Shown: positions 25,610 through 36,400 of the stretch, one piece after another | Layout of the letters: every line of letters starts with the position of its first letter | Position numbering within the stretch: the stretch's first letter is position 1 | Source: Branchiostoma belcheri | Lineage: Eukaryota; Chordata; Leptocardii; Amphioxiformes; Branchiostomatidae | NCBI RefSeq assembly: GCF_001625305.1 | Contig: NW_017802935.1 | Coordinates: 3,493,599-3,557,598 of the forward strand | Reading direction: 5' to 3' | Length of the DNA: 64,000 nucleotides | Translations under genes and position numbers: made by a program | Notes under the pieces: model-generated | Told to the model about the DNA's origin: nothing | The model's input: the letters and a program-made list of their open reading frames with translations, nothing else | Database searches by the model: none

Positions 25610-25960
25610 AGGAAAAGGCATGCCACACGCCTCCCATGTCATTCTACGTCACCGGCCACAATGCACCGCTCACGGTTCACACAGCACCAAAAGAGATCTC
25701 CCCAAACAAAGCTTGAGCAAACACTGGGGCATTGGTCCAACAGAAGTCTACAGAACTGATACTGAAGAAACATTGGTTCAACCTGTTTCTCTGTATAAGA
25801 ACATCACATTACAGTCACATGGGTACCATACCAGAACATCAGACTCACAGACTGTCCACCTACCTAAACCCAGAACAAATGCACAGAAAAAGAGATTTTT
25901 GTACAGGATGGCTGGTGCCTGGAATGAGATGAAGTTGTAGTGATGTATAGAATCCTTGTA
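25610..25960 (+). mobile_element. LINE 3' end fragment, decayed
   Basis: The plus-strand frame reads YHTRTSDSQTVHLPKPRTN then AQKKRFLYRMAGAWNEM. The LPKPRTN--KKRFLYR-A--WN block is the conserved extreme C terminus of many CR1/L2-type LINE ORF2 proteins. The same block (LPKPKTNSKKRSFLYRAISL) appears in the fragment at 5228-5720. Upstream codons are scrambled and no RT motifs remain. Confidence 0.7.
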
Positions 25961-27194
25961 ATGATGTATATAGATGTTATGTGTAAAACTGTTAGTATTT
26001 TTGCTAATGTTAGTTTATGTTTGATATATTCCCTCTGTGTTGTACGTGTGTACAATTGTCAGAATGGACCATAGGAAGAATAGCTACAGTTTGTAAAAGA
26101 TTCATTCTTTTTAGTCATATCTGACCCTAACGTGAACCCGCCACTTTCTTCATGTACATCCACTTTTCTTTCACTCAAAATGGACTGGGATATTTCTACA
26201 TATCCTTTACAAAGACTTTGCAAACATAACTTTCAGAAGTACGTATCCAAACACATTCAGAAGAATGTCTGTATTAAAGACCACACAGGCTGTGTGAATA
26301 CACACTCGGCTTCTGTGCTACTTCTAGTCACTTCAAAATAAAGAAACAAGTCTTAGCCAACCTTCCCAACCATTCACTAAGGAAACAAGCATTACTTGGG
26401 GAAGTATCTCTGAGTAAATTGAATATTGGTGGGATTTAGTGTAAAACTAACAAATTAGGCATGCCTGGCTGGATCTCTTTGTACTGGGGATACAAGCCGT
26501 GGGGTCACATAGCAAGAGTAATCTGGCATCAAATTTGAAGGCAAAGATTCTGAAGCAGAGAAGCCAAGTATCATTACAATCCAAACAGGAATTATCTGCT
26601 AGTTTTACACTTGGACTAAACTTAAGTAACAACAACAAAAAGACAGGCTCCGAGATTGGCAATGGAACAAACGAAACCCAGGGATTCAAGCGTACTTTGT
26701 GCCTATAATGCACTGTGCATTACAGTTACTGTACAATAATCATATAACACAAGCATGGAAAATGACTTTCATGACACATGCATATCGGAAGACAGAATTT
26801 TCTGATAAGAATACAAAAACACAGAGTGTTACCTGTTGCCCTGCCTAAGTCCAGGCATCACCTGTCCACTTAACCTATTTCTCAAGAGTCTACCATCAAA
26901 GGTGATTAAACAAAATCTAGCAAAATACCCTTCTCTTAAACGTGAACACTTTGTCCTGACCACAAAACCACTACACAGAAAAAATCCTTTTTTTTGACAA
27001 AACATTTCAATAGTGATCATCACATCATTAGCTTGCAATAACTACAAATAAGAAGGTTCCAACCCCTTATTTGCTGGCAAAGAAAAGGAGCCGAGTCAAA
27101 ACTGTGACAATGTGAAAAAACAATAGGCAACTGAAGTAGCGTTTCACCTTCATAAAATGTATCCTCCTTCAGAGGAAGAGTACATCCCAACATA
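25961..27194. other. TRIO 3'-side intron stretch: nothing recognised
   Basis: AT-rich sequence immediately left of the TRIO exon cluster, without splice-bounded coding islands or transposon ends that I can support. Confidence 0.45.
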
Positions 27195-27335
27195 TCCTCT
27201 GTATACCTAAAGAAGCCGACAGGACAGGCTGAATAAAAGTTCTAAATGGGAACTGTGCAGTTCCAGGTGTCTTACTGAGGGATGACTGTGGTGTTCTAGA
27301 TGTCGGTTAGCTTGAGGAATGAATCCAATCTACTT
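27195..27335. repeat. Interspersed repeat shared with 17795-17950
   Basis: GAAGCC...GGCTGAATAAAAGTTCTAAA followed by CCAGGTGTCTTACTGAGGGA and ATGTCGGTTAGCTTGAGGAA also occurs at 17817-17945. It is about 85% identical over 110 bp, with the middle of the GAAGCC stem altered. It is a dispersed repeat of unknown class. Confidence 0.75.
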
Positions 27336-27546
27336 GGTAGTACATCCCAACATATCCTATCATGAAAGTTCATCTGTGTTGGTAGTTACATGTTTAAAGT
27401 AGCCTTCAAAGAAGCCACGTGACAAGCCTCACTGGGTCAGTCTACTGAAGACCAGAGTCAAAAGCTCCTAGGTGCGAGAACTTTTTGTGTTGGACCAAAA
27501 GTTTTAACTTTAAACATCAGAACATAATTATCACATACTGTCCTAC

Positions 27547-27669
27547 CTTTGCGACTTCTTCAAAGTCTTCATGTCTCTTCTGCAGGGCCCGTGCTCGATG
27601 GAGGGACTTCCCGACGCCCGTGTGCTTACTGAGGAAACCTTCACCATGGTCGTCTATCCATTCAATAAC
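27547..27669 (-). CDS. TRIO: TRIO exon L: spectrin repeat, last exon in the window
   Basis: A 123-nt exon (41 codons, phase 0 to 0) with acceptor attacag|GTT and donor GCAAAG|gtagga. It encodes VIEWIDDHGEGFLSKHTGVG then KSLHRARALQKRHEDFEEVA. The second block is identical to human TRIO. The exon that should follow (human NTYTNADKLLEAAEQLA) was not found between 1 and 27546. Confidence 0.96.
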
Positions 27670-28014
27670 CTGTAATAGCACATTAACATTATAGCAGTTA
27701 AGATATTCATTTATATACACTCAGGTAATATAGACTTGTCTCCAGACTAATTCAAAGTCCTTTTTCTGAATATTTCCTCAACTATCACTGTCAAAGATTT
27801 GGTGAATAGTTTCTTGCACTGTCTATTTGCAATCATTTTTATTGGTCCTTTGGTCTATGAAGCATTCTTTTGTAGCATACAGCCTATCAGACAGCTTGTA
27901 TCTCAACCTACAGCCAATCACATGGCTTGTATCTTCACCCGGAGCTTTGGTTCAAGTTAGAGATGAGAAGATATTTTTGATAGTTTGATAGTTTTGATTG
28001 GGCTTGTTCCTTAC

Positions 28015-28245
28015 CTGTTGTACATCAGTCTGGAAGACACAGAGCTGCAGGCGCTGACTGAGGCGGAGCTTCTTGTGCTGCCAGACCTCCTCAAGCTGGC
28101 GATGTTTCTCCAGGATCTCGTGCACCAGGTCCAGCACGTGCTGCGCCGCCGTGGAGTAGTCCGCCTGCGCCGTCATGGAGTTGGACGTGCTCGGGCTGAC
28201 CGGCTGCTGCAGCGAGTCCAACAGGGTCTTCCCATCTATACATAC
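28015..28245 (-). CDS. TRIO: TRIO exon K: spectrin repeat
   Basis: A 231-nt exon (77 codons, phase 0 to 0) with acceptor tccccag|GTA and donor CAACAG|gtaagg. It encodes VCIDGKTLLDSLQQPVSPST, SMTAQADYSTAAQHVLDLVH, and RQLEEVWQHKKLRLSQRLQL ending CVFQTDVQQ. Human TRIO has DGKSLLDKLQRPLTPGSSDS, WQHRKVRLHQRLQLCVFQQD. It is locally GC-richer than its introns, as expected for coding sequence. Confidence 0.96.
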
Positions 28246-28754
28246 CTGGGGAGAACAAAATGTAACATCCATTATAACATAACAGCTCACAAACTTTCTG
28301 TCAACCATCTATGCAAACCTGCAAGAAAAAATTAAAAAGTAATAGTAACAGCCTGCATGAAAGTAACAGGACACTGGTCTATAGCTATAGGTAATGAAAG
28401 GTGAACTTCTCACAAAGCCGACATCCCAGCCCTTTAAATTTCACAAGTAGTCCCTTCAGAGATGACATTTCACAATGCCCCCTAGTGACTTAAGTAGGAA
28501 ATGCAATACAGTACACACTAGCGTATAGGACCTGTTTTCTACTAAGTAATTGACCAATCCCATAGCCCAACATCACCTGTCAAAATGAAGATTTGCGAAA
28601 TAAAAAACATGCAGATATTTCACAGATACATGTATGAAGCCACTCTCTCATTAGTCAAACTGCTAATTGCTCGGCTGTCATTGGTTGAACTACTAATTAC
28701 GATGGACAGTCAGTATGAGTCTATCGGCCACAGGAGTATAATTATCCTTCCCAC

Positions 28755-28886
28755 CTCACTATACTTCTGGTTGATGGTCTCGTACAGTCCCTGGTGTTTG
28801 TGGATGGACTCTTCCAGGTTCTCCACATCTGCAGGTAAGTTCTCCACCTGGCAAGACTCCGTCCACACTGGCACCTGAGTTAAGTA
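28755..28886 (-). CDS. TRIO: TRIO exon J: spectrin repeat
   Basis: A 132-nt exon (44 codons, phase 0 to 0) with acceptor ttccgcag|TAC and donor AGTGAG|gtggga. It encodes YLTQVPVWTESCQVENLP then ADVENLEESIHKHQGLYE. Human TRIO reads LPSELQDLEDAIHHHQGIYE here. The last codons NQKYSE join VCIDGKTLL of exon K. Confidence 0.93.
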
Positions 28887-29227
28887 CTGCGGAAAACAAG
28901 AGGGGGTCTTAATGCGCAACGTAATGTTGACAATGAAACAGGTACACAGTACACACAGTATACAGTGGTATATCATACAATTTCTGCAGAAAAATCTCCC
29001 ATTTTCTTGTGATTTTTAAGGCTCTTGTTGTTTAGCAAATTGTCTTGCCAAAAATTCAATCATATCAATCTTTAATCTAACAAAACGTAAATCTAACATG
29101 ATGTAAGCCAACACTAATTACCATGGTGACAGACATCACGTGACCTTTGGTGTTTGGAATGGAAGAGGAAACAGAGCAAAAACAATGTGTTTTCTTTTAA
29201 ATAAAAGAAAAAAAGAAACTACCGAAC

Positions 29228-29419
29228 CTCTTCTGCCTTGGTGTGAAACATGACTGACATGGCGAGTAGCGTGCTTCGTTCGTCCAGCCCTCCCGCAAAC
29301 GTCTTCCACTCCCGGTCAAGCTTGCTGGCCTGCTGTCGGATCTGCTGGGCGGCGTAGTGTCCGGCGTCCGCAAGCCGCTGCGCCACTGACATGATTCGGT
29401 TGATGTTCACGTAAACATT
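29228..29419 (-). CDS. TRIO: TRIO exon I: spectrin repeat
   Basis: A 192-nt exon (64 codons, phase 0 to 0). The acceptor is gtctccag|AAT; the donor GAAGAG|gttcgg is weaker than consensus but is the only site that keeps the frame into exon J. It encodes NVYVNINRIMSVAQRLAD, AGHYAAQQIRQQASKLDREW and DERSTLLAMSVMFHTKAEE. Human TRIO has NVYVNINRIMSVANRLVESG and ALDERSTLLDMS. Its acceptor region is triplicated in the upstream intron. Confidence 0.95.
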
Positions 29420-29935
29420 CTGGAGACAATGGAAAATGTAACAGTGGTAAGAATGGGTCATCACTGTATGAATGTTAAGTTTCACAGTCTTTCTGAGGCT
29501 GTAGTAGTAGGTTGTTAATCCAATGTGGATAGGGCATGGCATTGGAAGCCAGAGTCTATCCCTCTCCTTCCACCACTACTGATGCCATGCAAACATTCTG
29601 GAAACGAAGGAAAAGTTAACAGTGGTAAGAATTAGAGATCACTGTATGAATGTTAAGGTCTCAGAGTCTTTCTGAGGCTGTAGTAATAAGTTGTTAATCC
29701 ACTGTGGATAGGGCAAGGCATTGGAAGCCAGAGCCTAACCCTCTCCTTCCACCACTACTGATGCCATGCAAACATTCTGGAAATAAAAGAAAAGTTAACA
29801 GTGGTAAGAATTAGAGATCACTGTATGAATGTAAAGGTCTCAGAGTCTTTCTGAGGCTGTAGTAATAAGTTGTTAATCCACTGTGGATAGGGCAAGGCAT
29901 TGGAAGCCAGAGCCTAACCCTCTCCTTCCACCACC
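29413..29935. repeat. 178-bp tandem array anchored on a TRIO splice acceptor
   Basis: AAACATTCTGG recurs at 29413, 29591 and 29770 (periods 178 and 179), with the whole intervening unit repeated and the third copy partial. The first unit begins inside exon I and spans its acceptor, so units 2 and 3 carry extra acceptor-like sites (minus strand tttccag|AATGTTTGC). The real site is ctccag|AATGTTTAC. Using an extra site at unit 2 would add NVCMASVVVEGEG and then a stop codon. Confidence 0.92.
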
Positions 29936-29939
29936 TTTT

Positions 29940-30110
29940 ACCTCCCCAGCCAAGGTAACATTTTACACCTGGGTGGAATGTGGAAAGTCGTGTTAAGTGC
30001 CTTTCCCAAGAACACAACAGCACAAACAGTGGAATACCAGGAATCAAGCTTGTCACTTCTCCATCCTGTATCTACTAGCCTAACCATCCAGCCATTGACA
30101 CAACTACAAG
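29940..30110 (-). repeat. tRNA-derived SINE with a conserved central domain
   Basis: On the minus strand a tRNA-like head (A-box-like TGGCTGGATGGTTAGGCTAG, B-box-like GCTTGATTCC) is followed by TTCTTGGGAAAGGCACTTAA and CCCAGGTGTAAAATG. That layout (GGCACTTAA, pyrimidine-rich middle, GTAAAATG) is the pattern of deeply conserved SINE central domains such as CORE (mammalian MIR) or the Nin-DC domain. I cannot tell which applies by eye. Confidence 0.65.
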
Positions 30111-30119
30111 CACTAGTAC

Positions 30120-33030
30120 ATACGCACATACTACACATGTATCTGTATTGGTCAACTGGCATACCTGCCTTTGGTAAAACACACCAGTTTTGCAAACACG
30201 CCTTACTTACTTATGTGAGTTTAACTAGTCATTAAGTCCAGTTTATAGAATTCAAGAAGTCTGATATAAATAAATATAAATGTCTGGCTATGCCTTATCG
30301 CAAAAAGGCATACAGGCCCCCTTACATGGAGTCCAACGACACGTTACATACAGATGGTTAGGACCACAAATCTTCCATTTCACACAGCTCACTTTGGTTA
30401 AGGAGACGTTACAGCCATTCCGTGAGCTATCTGTCAGACTTACTTACACAGTCTGGATATACAACATTGCCCTTTGAAGGGTAGTAAGACTTGTTACATA
30501 ATAACGGCTTCACTATTCCTTGCATTCAATGTCTTTATGGCACCATCAAGAACTTAGTGATACAAAGCTGAATTTTACAGGCAAAGCCATTACAAAACAG
30601 ACTTGCAGGGCTGCACTCAAACTGCAGTAACTGGGAGAAAACACAGACAAATGTCACAATTATTGGAACAAGGAAGGCCTGACGGCCTGGGACCATTTCA
30701 CACCCATCTGTTTAAATAGCTGTCATTGTCTCCCCATCTGTTGAATGGTCTGGTCCATTAGGAGGATCCATTTGGGTTTAATGGAGCCTTACTTTGTACA
30801 GATGTCCTCCTATCTATCTGTCATTACGGACCAAAACCACTTCCTAATAGGGCTGTGTACCAAATACCTGTACCTGTACCCATCAAAAATATTTCATTAA
30901 ATGTCTGACTCAGTGCTTAAAACATGCTGTTTTCGAGACTTCTCTCCAGTGTCACTGACGAAAGGTACAAATGTAGAGGAAGCTTTCTGAAATGTCTGAC
31001 TGTTTGCAAAATCATATCCAGTTGTTTGAGTTACTGTATCTTCTTTCTTTCTACCTTATGTTTGTCTATCTTCTTTGTTTCTTACAGAAAAGACAAAACT
31101 TCTGTGCTATTGTTTGTAAAAAAGTGTAACTTTTGTCCCTAAAGTGAAACATGGTCAATGACACGTAGAAATACAATTATTGCACTCTATGTGTGAGCCC
31201 AGAAATTACAGTAAAGGTCGCCGAGAACATTTTCATAAATCCTAAATGCAAAACAATATTATCTATCTCTCCATGCTGGTGCCTACTCTTTTGAAATACA
31301 CGTAGTATTAGAGATATATATGAAGAGGCTTTGAAGTCTGAAGTAAGGGAAAGTAGTGGGACAAAAAAGGCAAATTTGCTGTAGTACCGAAAAATTCCTC
31401 TTGAAAGCACAAAATCAACTTCGTTTTTGGCCTTCTAAACACTTTAACCCACACACCAAAAACAGTCATAATCCACCCATAGCTTCTGGAGTTATACTGA
31501 CCAAAATAGGCCAGAAACCCAGAAACATACTGACACACCCAAAATAATACCTCCTTAACCTAGGCAAAAAAGAGAATCACACAGACCAGATGTTGTCAGT
31601 AAAGGCACTAGCTTTAGCACAAGCAATAACTTCTAGAGTTATGCTAGCTAAAAAAGGCCAGAAATCCAAAAGCACATAGAGACAATTAGGCTGACAGACA
31701 CACCCAAAACAATACCTCCTTCACCCAGGTAAAAAGAGAATCACTAAGGCCAGATGTTTGTCAGTAAAGGCACCAGGTAATTAATTGAGGTGAACATTTG
31801 AACTGAGACCCTGAAACAACATTACAGGGAGAGATTTTATCACCGTTCCCTTTCATGCCAAGACCTTAACCTGGAAAGGTCAGTTGAGGTTTAAGGAATG
31901 TCACTCAATGAAAATATATGAGTCAGAAGGAAGAGACAGGGTCACCCAGATTTGAACTTCAACTTGATGCATGGGGAAGACCCAAAGATCTGAAATGTCC
32001 ACAAAAACACTACTTTGATGGATTAACAAGCAAAATCTCTTGTAATACAGTTGTATTAGATATGAAAACAAAAACACCAGAGGGGTATAAGACAGAGATA
32101 CAATCCTACTCTAATAAACAAACTAAAGGTTTTACAGTACAAATAAAAAAAGCATTCCAATGTTGTTTCAATCCATAGCTTCAGTTAAAAACCATTCCTG
32201 CTTATTACCATAGCATGAGACATTCCACAACAGAGTTGAAAAAAAAAGTTAAAACTACATGATATGAGAATATGTCTTGATACTTACATGTAGCGAAGAC
32301 TAATTTATAGGTAGAACTTTCTGCTACAGATCATCCCGAAAGAGCACTACAATGTCCAACACTTCCAGCAGTGGGAACTGCTCAAGATATCTGACCCTAA
32401 TTCTTCAGAACACTGCACCATACCCCAGTAATGACTCAGAGTCACTTTCCTATTCCTCAGCCCTACCAGCACAGGATGGGGGATATCAACAGTGACTAGA
32501 CCTGGCCTAACTCCAATATACAGTACTCTTCTTCTGGTCCGGATCATCCAGTAAGGTCGATTTATTTTCCAGACAAAATTAAATCATATACAGCTAAGGA
32601 AACAACTATTGTTTAAATACAAAATACACTTCAAGTGGGAGTGCTTTCTGTAAAGAAAGTTCTTTCTTATTTCTAACCAATGAAGATATGATTATGAAAT
32701 ATGTTCAGTTTTGGAGTAACAAAGAACATTTGTATGGTCCCTTGTAAGTCAAATGGATAGCTTGTACCTACAACCACATTGGTTTTTGTGTTTTTGAGTC
32801 ACATTAACAAAAGCTAGCCAACATACATGTCTAGTTTGACAACACATCCCACAAAAGTTACCTCAGATTAACAAGTTAAGCAATGCTCCATTTAAATCTT
32901 AACAGCTTCCCTTGCAAGAAAAAATGATTAACCATGAAATCCTCTTAAAATGCAACACATCTTGAAACAGTACTCAGTACATGCATACATGTAGTCTAGT
33001 GATATATTATCCATGTATAACATGTTTTAT
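30120..33030. other. Intron H-I, left part: nothing recognised
   Basis: AT-rich intron. A short direct repeat carrying ACACACCCAAAA and AATACCTCCTT occurs at about 31530 and 31700. No exon or mobile-element ends were seen. Confidence 0.45.
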
Positions 33031-33037
33031 GTCCTAC

Positions 33038-33235
33038 CTGGGCCGCGATTACGTTCGATACGGGTGTTCCGGCCCGTGTGATAACTAGCGGTACGGCCCG
33101 GGGGTTCTTAACGCGTACGGCCCTGGGCTTCCAAATGCTCCATAGAACGATTCGAACGCGTTTCGCCCTAACAGCTTGCACCGCTTTTGAAAATTCGAAC
33201 ACAAAATTCGGACGTTGGAATTGATGTTGTTGCAT
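33038..33235 (-). CDS. Candidate alternative first exon of TRIO
   Basis: A CpG-rich 198-nt block on the minus strand with an ATG at 33235 and 66 open codons, ending at a good donor (GCCCAG|gtagga) in phase 0. Exon I at 29419 accepts in phase 0, so the joined frame would read ...NVIAAQ then NVYVNINRIMS. TRIO-family genes are known to use internal promoters, but the 66-residue peptide matches nothing I know. The block could also be part of a CpG-rich repeat beside the palindromic element. Treat as hypothesis. Confidence 0.3.
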
Positions 33236-33314
33236 TGTTTGGGCTTAGGGACACCAAATGTTCGCCTATTTCGCATTAAAAGGCTGTTTTCTTGGGTGGG
33301 TATGACATAAATAA

Positions 33315-33455
33315 AATACAACACGGTGTATTCCGCATCACCCTCGGTCCCAGCCCTCCCGCGGATCGGATCTCCCTCCGGCCTTCGGCCGTCGGGCGAT
33401 CCGACGCGCGGTCGGGCTGGTACCTCGGGCGATACGGAATACCCCGTGTTGTATT
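33315..33455. mobile_element. GC-rich palindromic (foldback) MITE
   Basis: A 141-bp imperfect palindrome. The left end AATACAACACGGTGTATTCC pairs with the right end GGAATACCCCGTGTTGTATT. The GC-rich core pairs CGGATCGGAT with GGCGATCCG around a CCGGCCTTCGGCCG tip. The termini and full-length foldback suggest a MITE that would form a long hairpin if transcribed. I cannot assign a superfamily. Confidence 0.7.
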
Positions 33456-33459
33456 CTAT

Positions 33460-36400
33460 ATGTATACAAGAACTTACAACCAGTCTACAGCCAGTTTAAC
33501 ACACTACCGCGGCCTCTGGCTCAAATCCTGCCCATTTCCTCCCAAACCCACCCGACCTTTCATCCTGTTCCTGTGACATTTACAACCGTCATTCCGTTAT
33601 CACTAACGAGCGAATATCTCTAATTAAACGCGGAAATATCAGATTTTTCACCAACCTTCCTCCTCCCAGTCTGTCTAGTCTGCCGAGAATAGCTCCGATC
33701 AATCTCTACTGGTCGAACAATTGACAAGAAATAATAAGCACTTGGGCTTACAGAAATGTCAGTAATGTAGGCTATGTTTTTGCTATCTCTTGAGATGAGG
33801 AAACTTAGGCTGACCTCTGACCTCTTTAGAGCACCAGTAGCTCTGACATGTCTCCTAGTGGGCAAAGGTCACCAATTGGCGCATGCCCAGAGGGCCCAGC
33901 CTGAGACCCCTTTGATAACCGCATCCAAACCAACTGAAAACAGCCTTTTTCTTGGTATGTGTGGATAAATGCTGGCATTTTCCAGCTGGGGAGTTATTTC
34001 TATTTCTACTTACTTGAAAAAAACTGGCCGTTAGTGTTGTTTTGGCTGCTTGGTAGAGTTCTAAAACTAATCCCATCTTCTTGTCTTTTGGTGGTCTTCA
34101 TGGGGGTCAGAGGTCATGCTGCCAGTGTTTGGATTTGCCGTGCTAGTACCGCTGGTCAAAAAGTTAAATTTTTGGACTAAATGGACAATTTGGAAGTTGG
34201 ACTACCCTGTCAGTGTGTGTTTGCAATAGTTGAACACTCAAGTAGGTGATTGTTGACAGCTCAGTTCTTAGATGTTTTCTATATATTCCAATAGGGGCTG
34301 GAATTAGTGGGCTGTGCCCTGACAGAACTTTAGGGAGGGGGGTCAGATTGACCATTGTAGCTTATATTTGCCTAAATTAGTTCTTTGGGTTAGGAGCAGG
34401 CTTCAGGTGACTCACTGGACTCAGATTTGCTAAGAAATTCTTTGATTTTAGTGTTTTTGACCATTTTTCTTAGATTTTGTATCCTTTATTGACAGTGCAG
34501 TATGTACTGTCCTTAAACAGCTTAATAATAATAGGCAAATCTAACATTTTTCAGATGCACCTTTAGGTGCCTTAGTGGACAAAAGGTACTCAGCTAATGC
34601 CAGGGCCAGCAAATTCTTACTTTTTCTCTGTTTTTCTTACTTTTATCTTAGTAATATGGACCACACCAATAGGCTCAGACCAGTGCCCTAGGCCAGGGAA
34701 TGGGCCACCAACACCTGTTATCAAATGTATTCCCAGGGGACCATTTCTGATCAGAGATCTTTGACACTTGGGCTGAGAGTTTACAACCCTTATCCGGTTT
34801 ATGCGAAAGTATTGAAATCTGTCAGTTTTGAACTTGAACCCTCTGACATGAACTGATATGGGCTGTACCAATGGATTTTGGGAAGGGGACACAACACATT
34901 TTTTTCTTTCCATTTTTGTTTTCAAGCAAAAGTCTTTCCCTTCATCATAGAATTCGCAGCAGTTTTTATTATATCTTCACTACATAGATTTGCACCAAGT
35001 TTTATTCAATGGAACACAAGTAAGTCAATATGTTATTGATGGATTTTTATGATTTTCTTTCTTTTGCCTAAAATTGTTAAGTTGTAGAGAATTTTTGAAA
35101 GGTCACAACAAAAATTCTGTGCGTGTATCCAGACAAAAACACCTTTTAGTTTACATGGACTTACACATGTAGCAATCCCTGACTTGATATTAAGAACCCA
35201 ATTTAAATTCCATCAGTTGAACATAACACAAGGTTGTATTGAAAATACAACATACAATTATACCATACAACAATGGCTTCTATAAAAGCACCATAACGCA
35301 CGTATTTGCATATCAATAAACCATTCTTACCTTTGTCTGCTCTTATACAGAGATGACAACAAAGTGGTCAAGTCGCTAACTTATAATAAAATATTTTTGA
35401 TATCAGATAGTTTAAAGGAAAATTCGCAAAGAAAGTAATAAGGATTGACTGAAACGTAATGTGACATGCACTGTCAAGTAAAAGTGAAATAGACAATTAT
35501 CATGACTATATCTTGATAGGATAATACATCATGATGTGTCAGGACGTAGCACCTGACCAGACAGACTAGCAACAAGTGAAAACCAACTCCGCCAAACCTT
35601 CTTCATGTTATCCATGTTATCCATGGCAACCAGGCGCCAATCATTACAGCAGTCTGGAGGGAATTTGACTAAAATCCTCCGTCTGTGTGGAAATAGCCAT
35701 GCTGTAGTCTCAAGTTGATGGGAAGAATGGTGGCATCTGTCGTGCAGAGGAACAATGGCTATGCATGGGGGTTTAACTGAGCAGGTGCATGGATGAAGAA
35801 GTGAGGACAATAGCGGGGACTTGGAACTTGTTCAAGTATGAGGCTCTACATGGGGGAAGAAGTCACAGGCTTGCCATGGATAGGCTCAGAACGACAAATT
35901 CAGTAGGTATGCTGAAAAATCGGTCAATTTTGATGAAGCAAACCATCGATGAAAAATTAGTTACGAGCAGAAAAACATACTGATAATCATATTTTACAAT
36001 TTTTTGGAAGTACTAATAATAACTGTAACTAGGAAACCCTATCACACCCTCCTGACCATGAAGAGTTGCCTTGGCTCCACTGGTGGCAGATGAATAATAT
36101 ATTACATCAAAAATCATTCATAAATTATGCAGGATTGTCCCTTATGGCAATGACAACCTTCACTTATGATCCCAACTTTTCCAACGACCCCCCTGCTGCG
36201 AAGCAATTTCTGTTGAGTGAAATGAATTGCTGATACAGGACTCCTGGGTTCTAACCCCACAGACACTTGGGAGGCAACAACGGAATTAAGTTACGGAATT
36301 CCTGGACATGGTAATATGGCATGTGGAGGAAACAACAAGCAGCAAAACATAAATGCTTCTATCAATATTGATACCTAAAATGATATAACATATAGAGCTC

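Noticed and set aside
34617..34925. Minus-strand 102-codon frame in the TRIO intron
   Set aside because: No family motif, no splice context and no second copy for comparison; length alone is not enough.
36205..36260. Possible tRNA-derived fragment (GGGTTCTAACCCC)
   Set aside because: Only a B-box-like string; no A box at the right distance.
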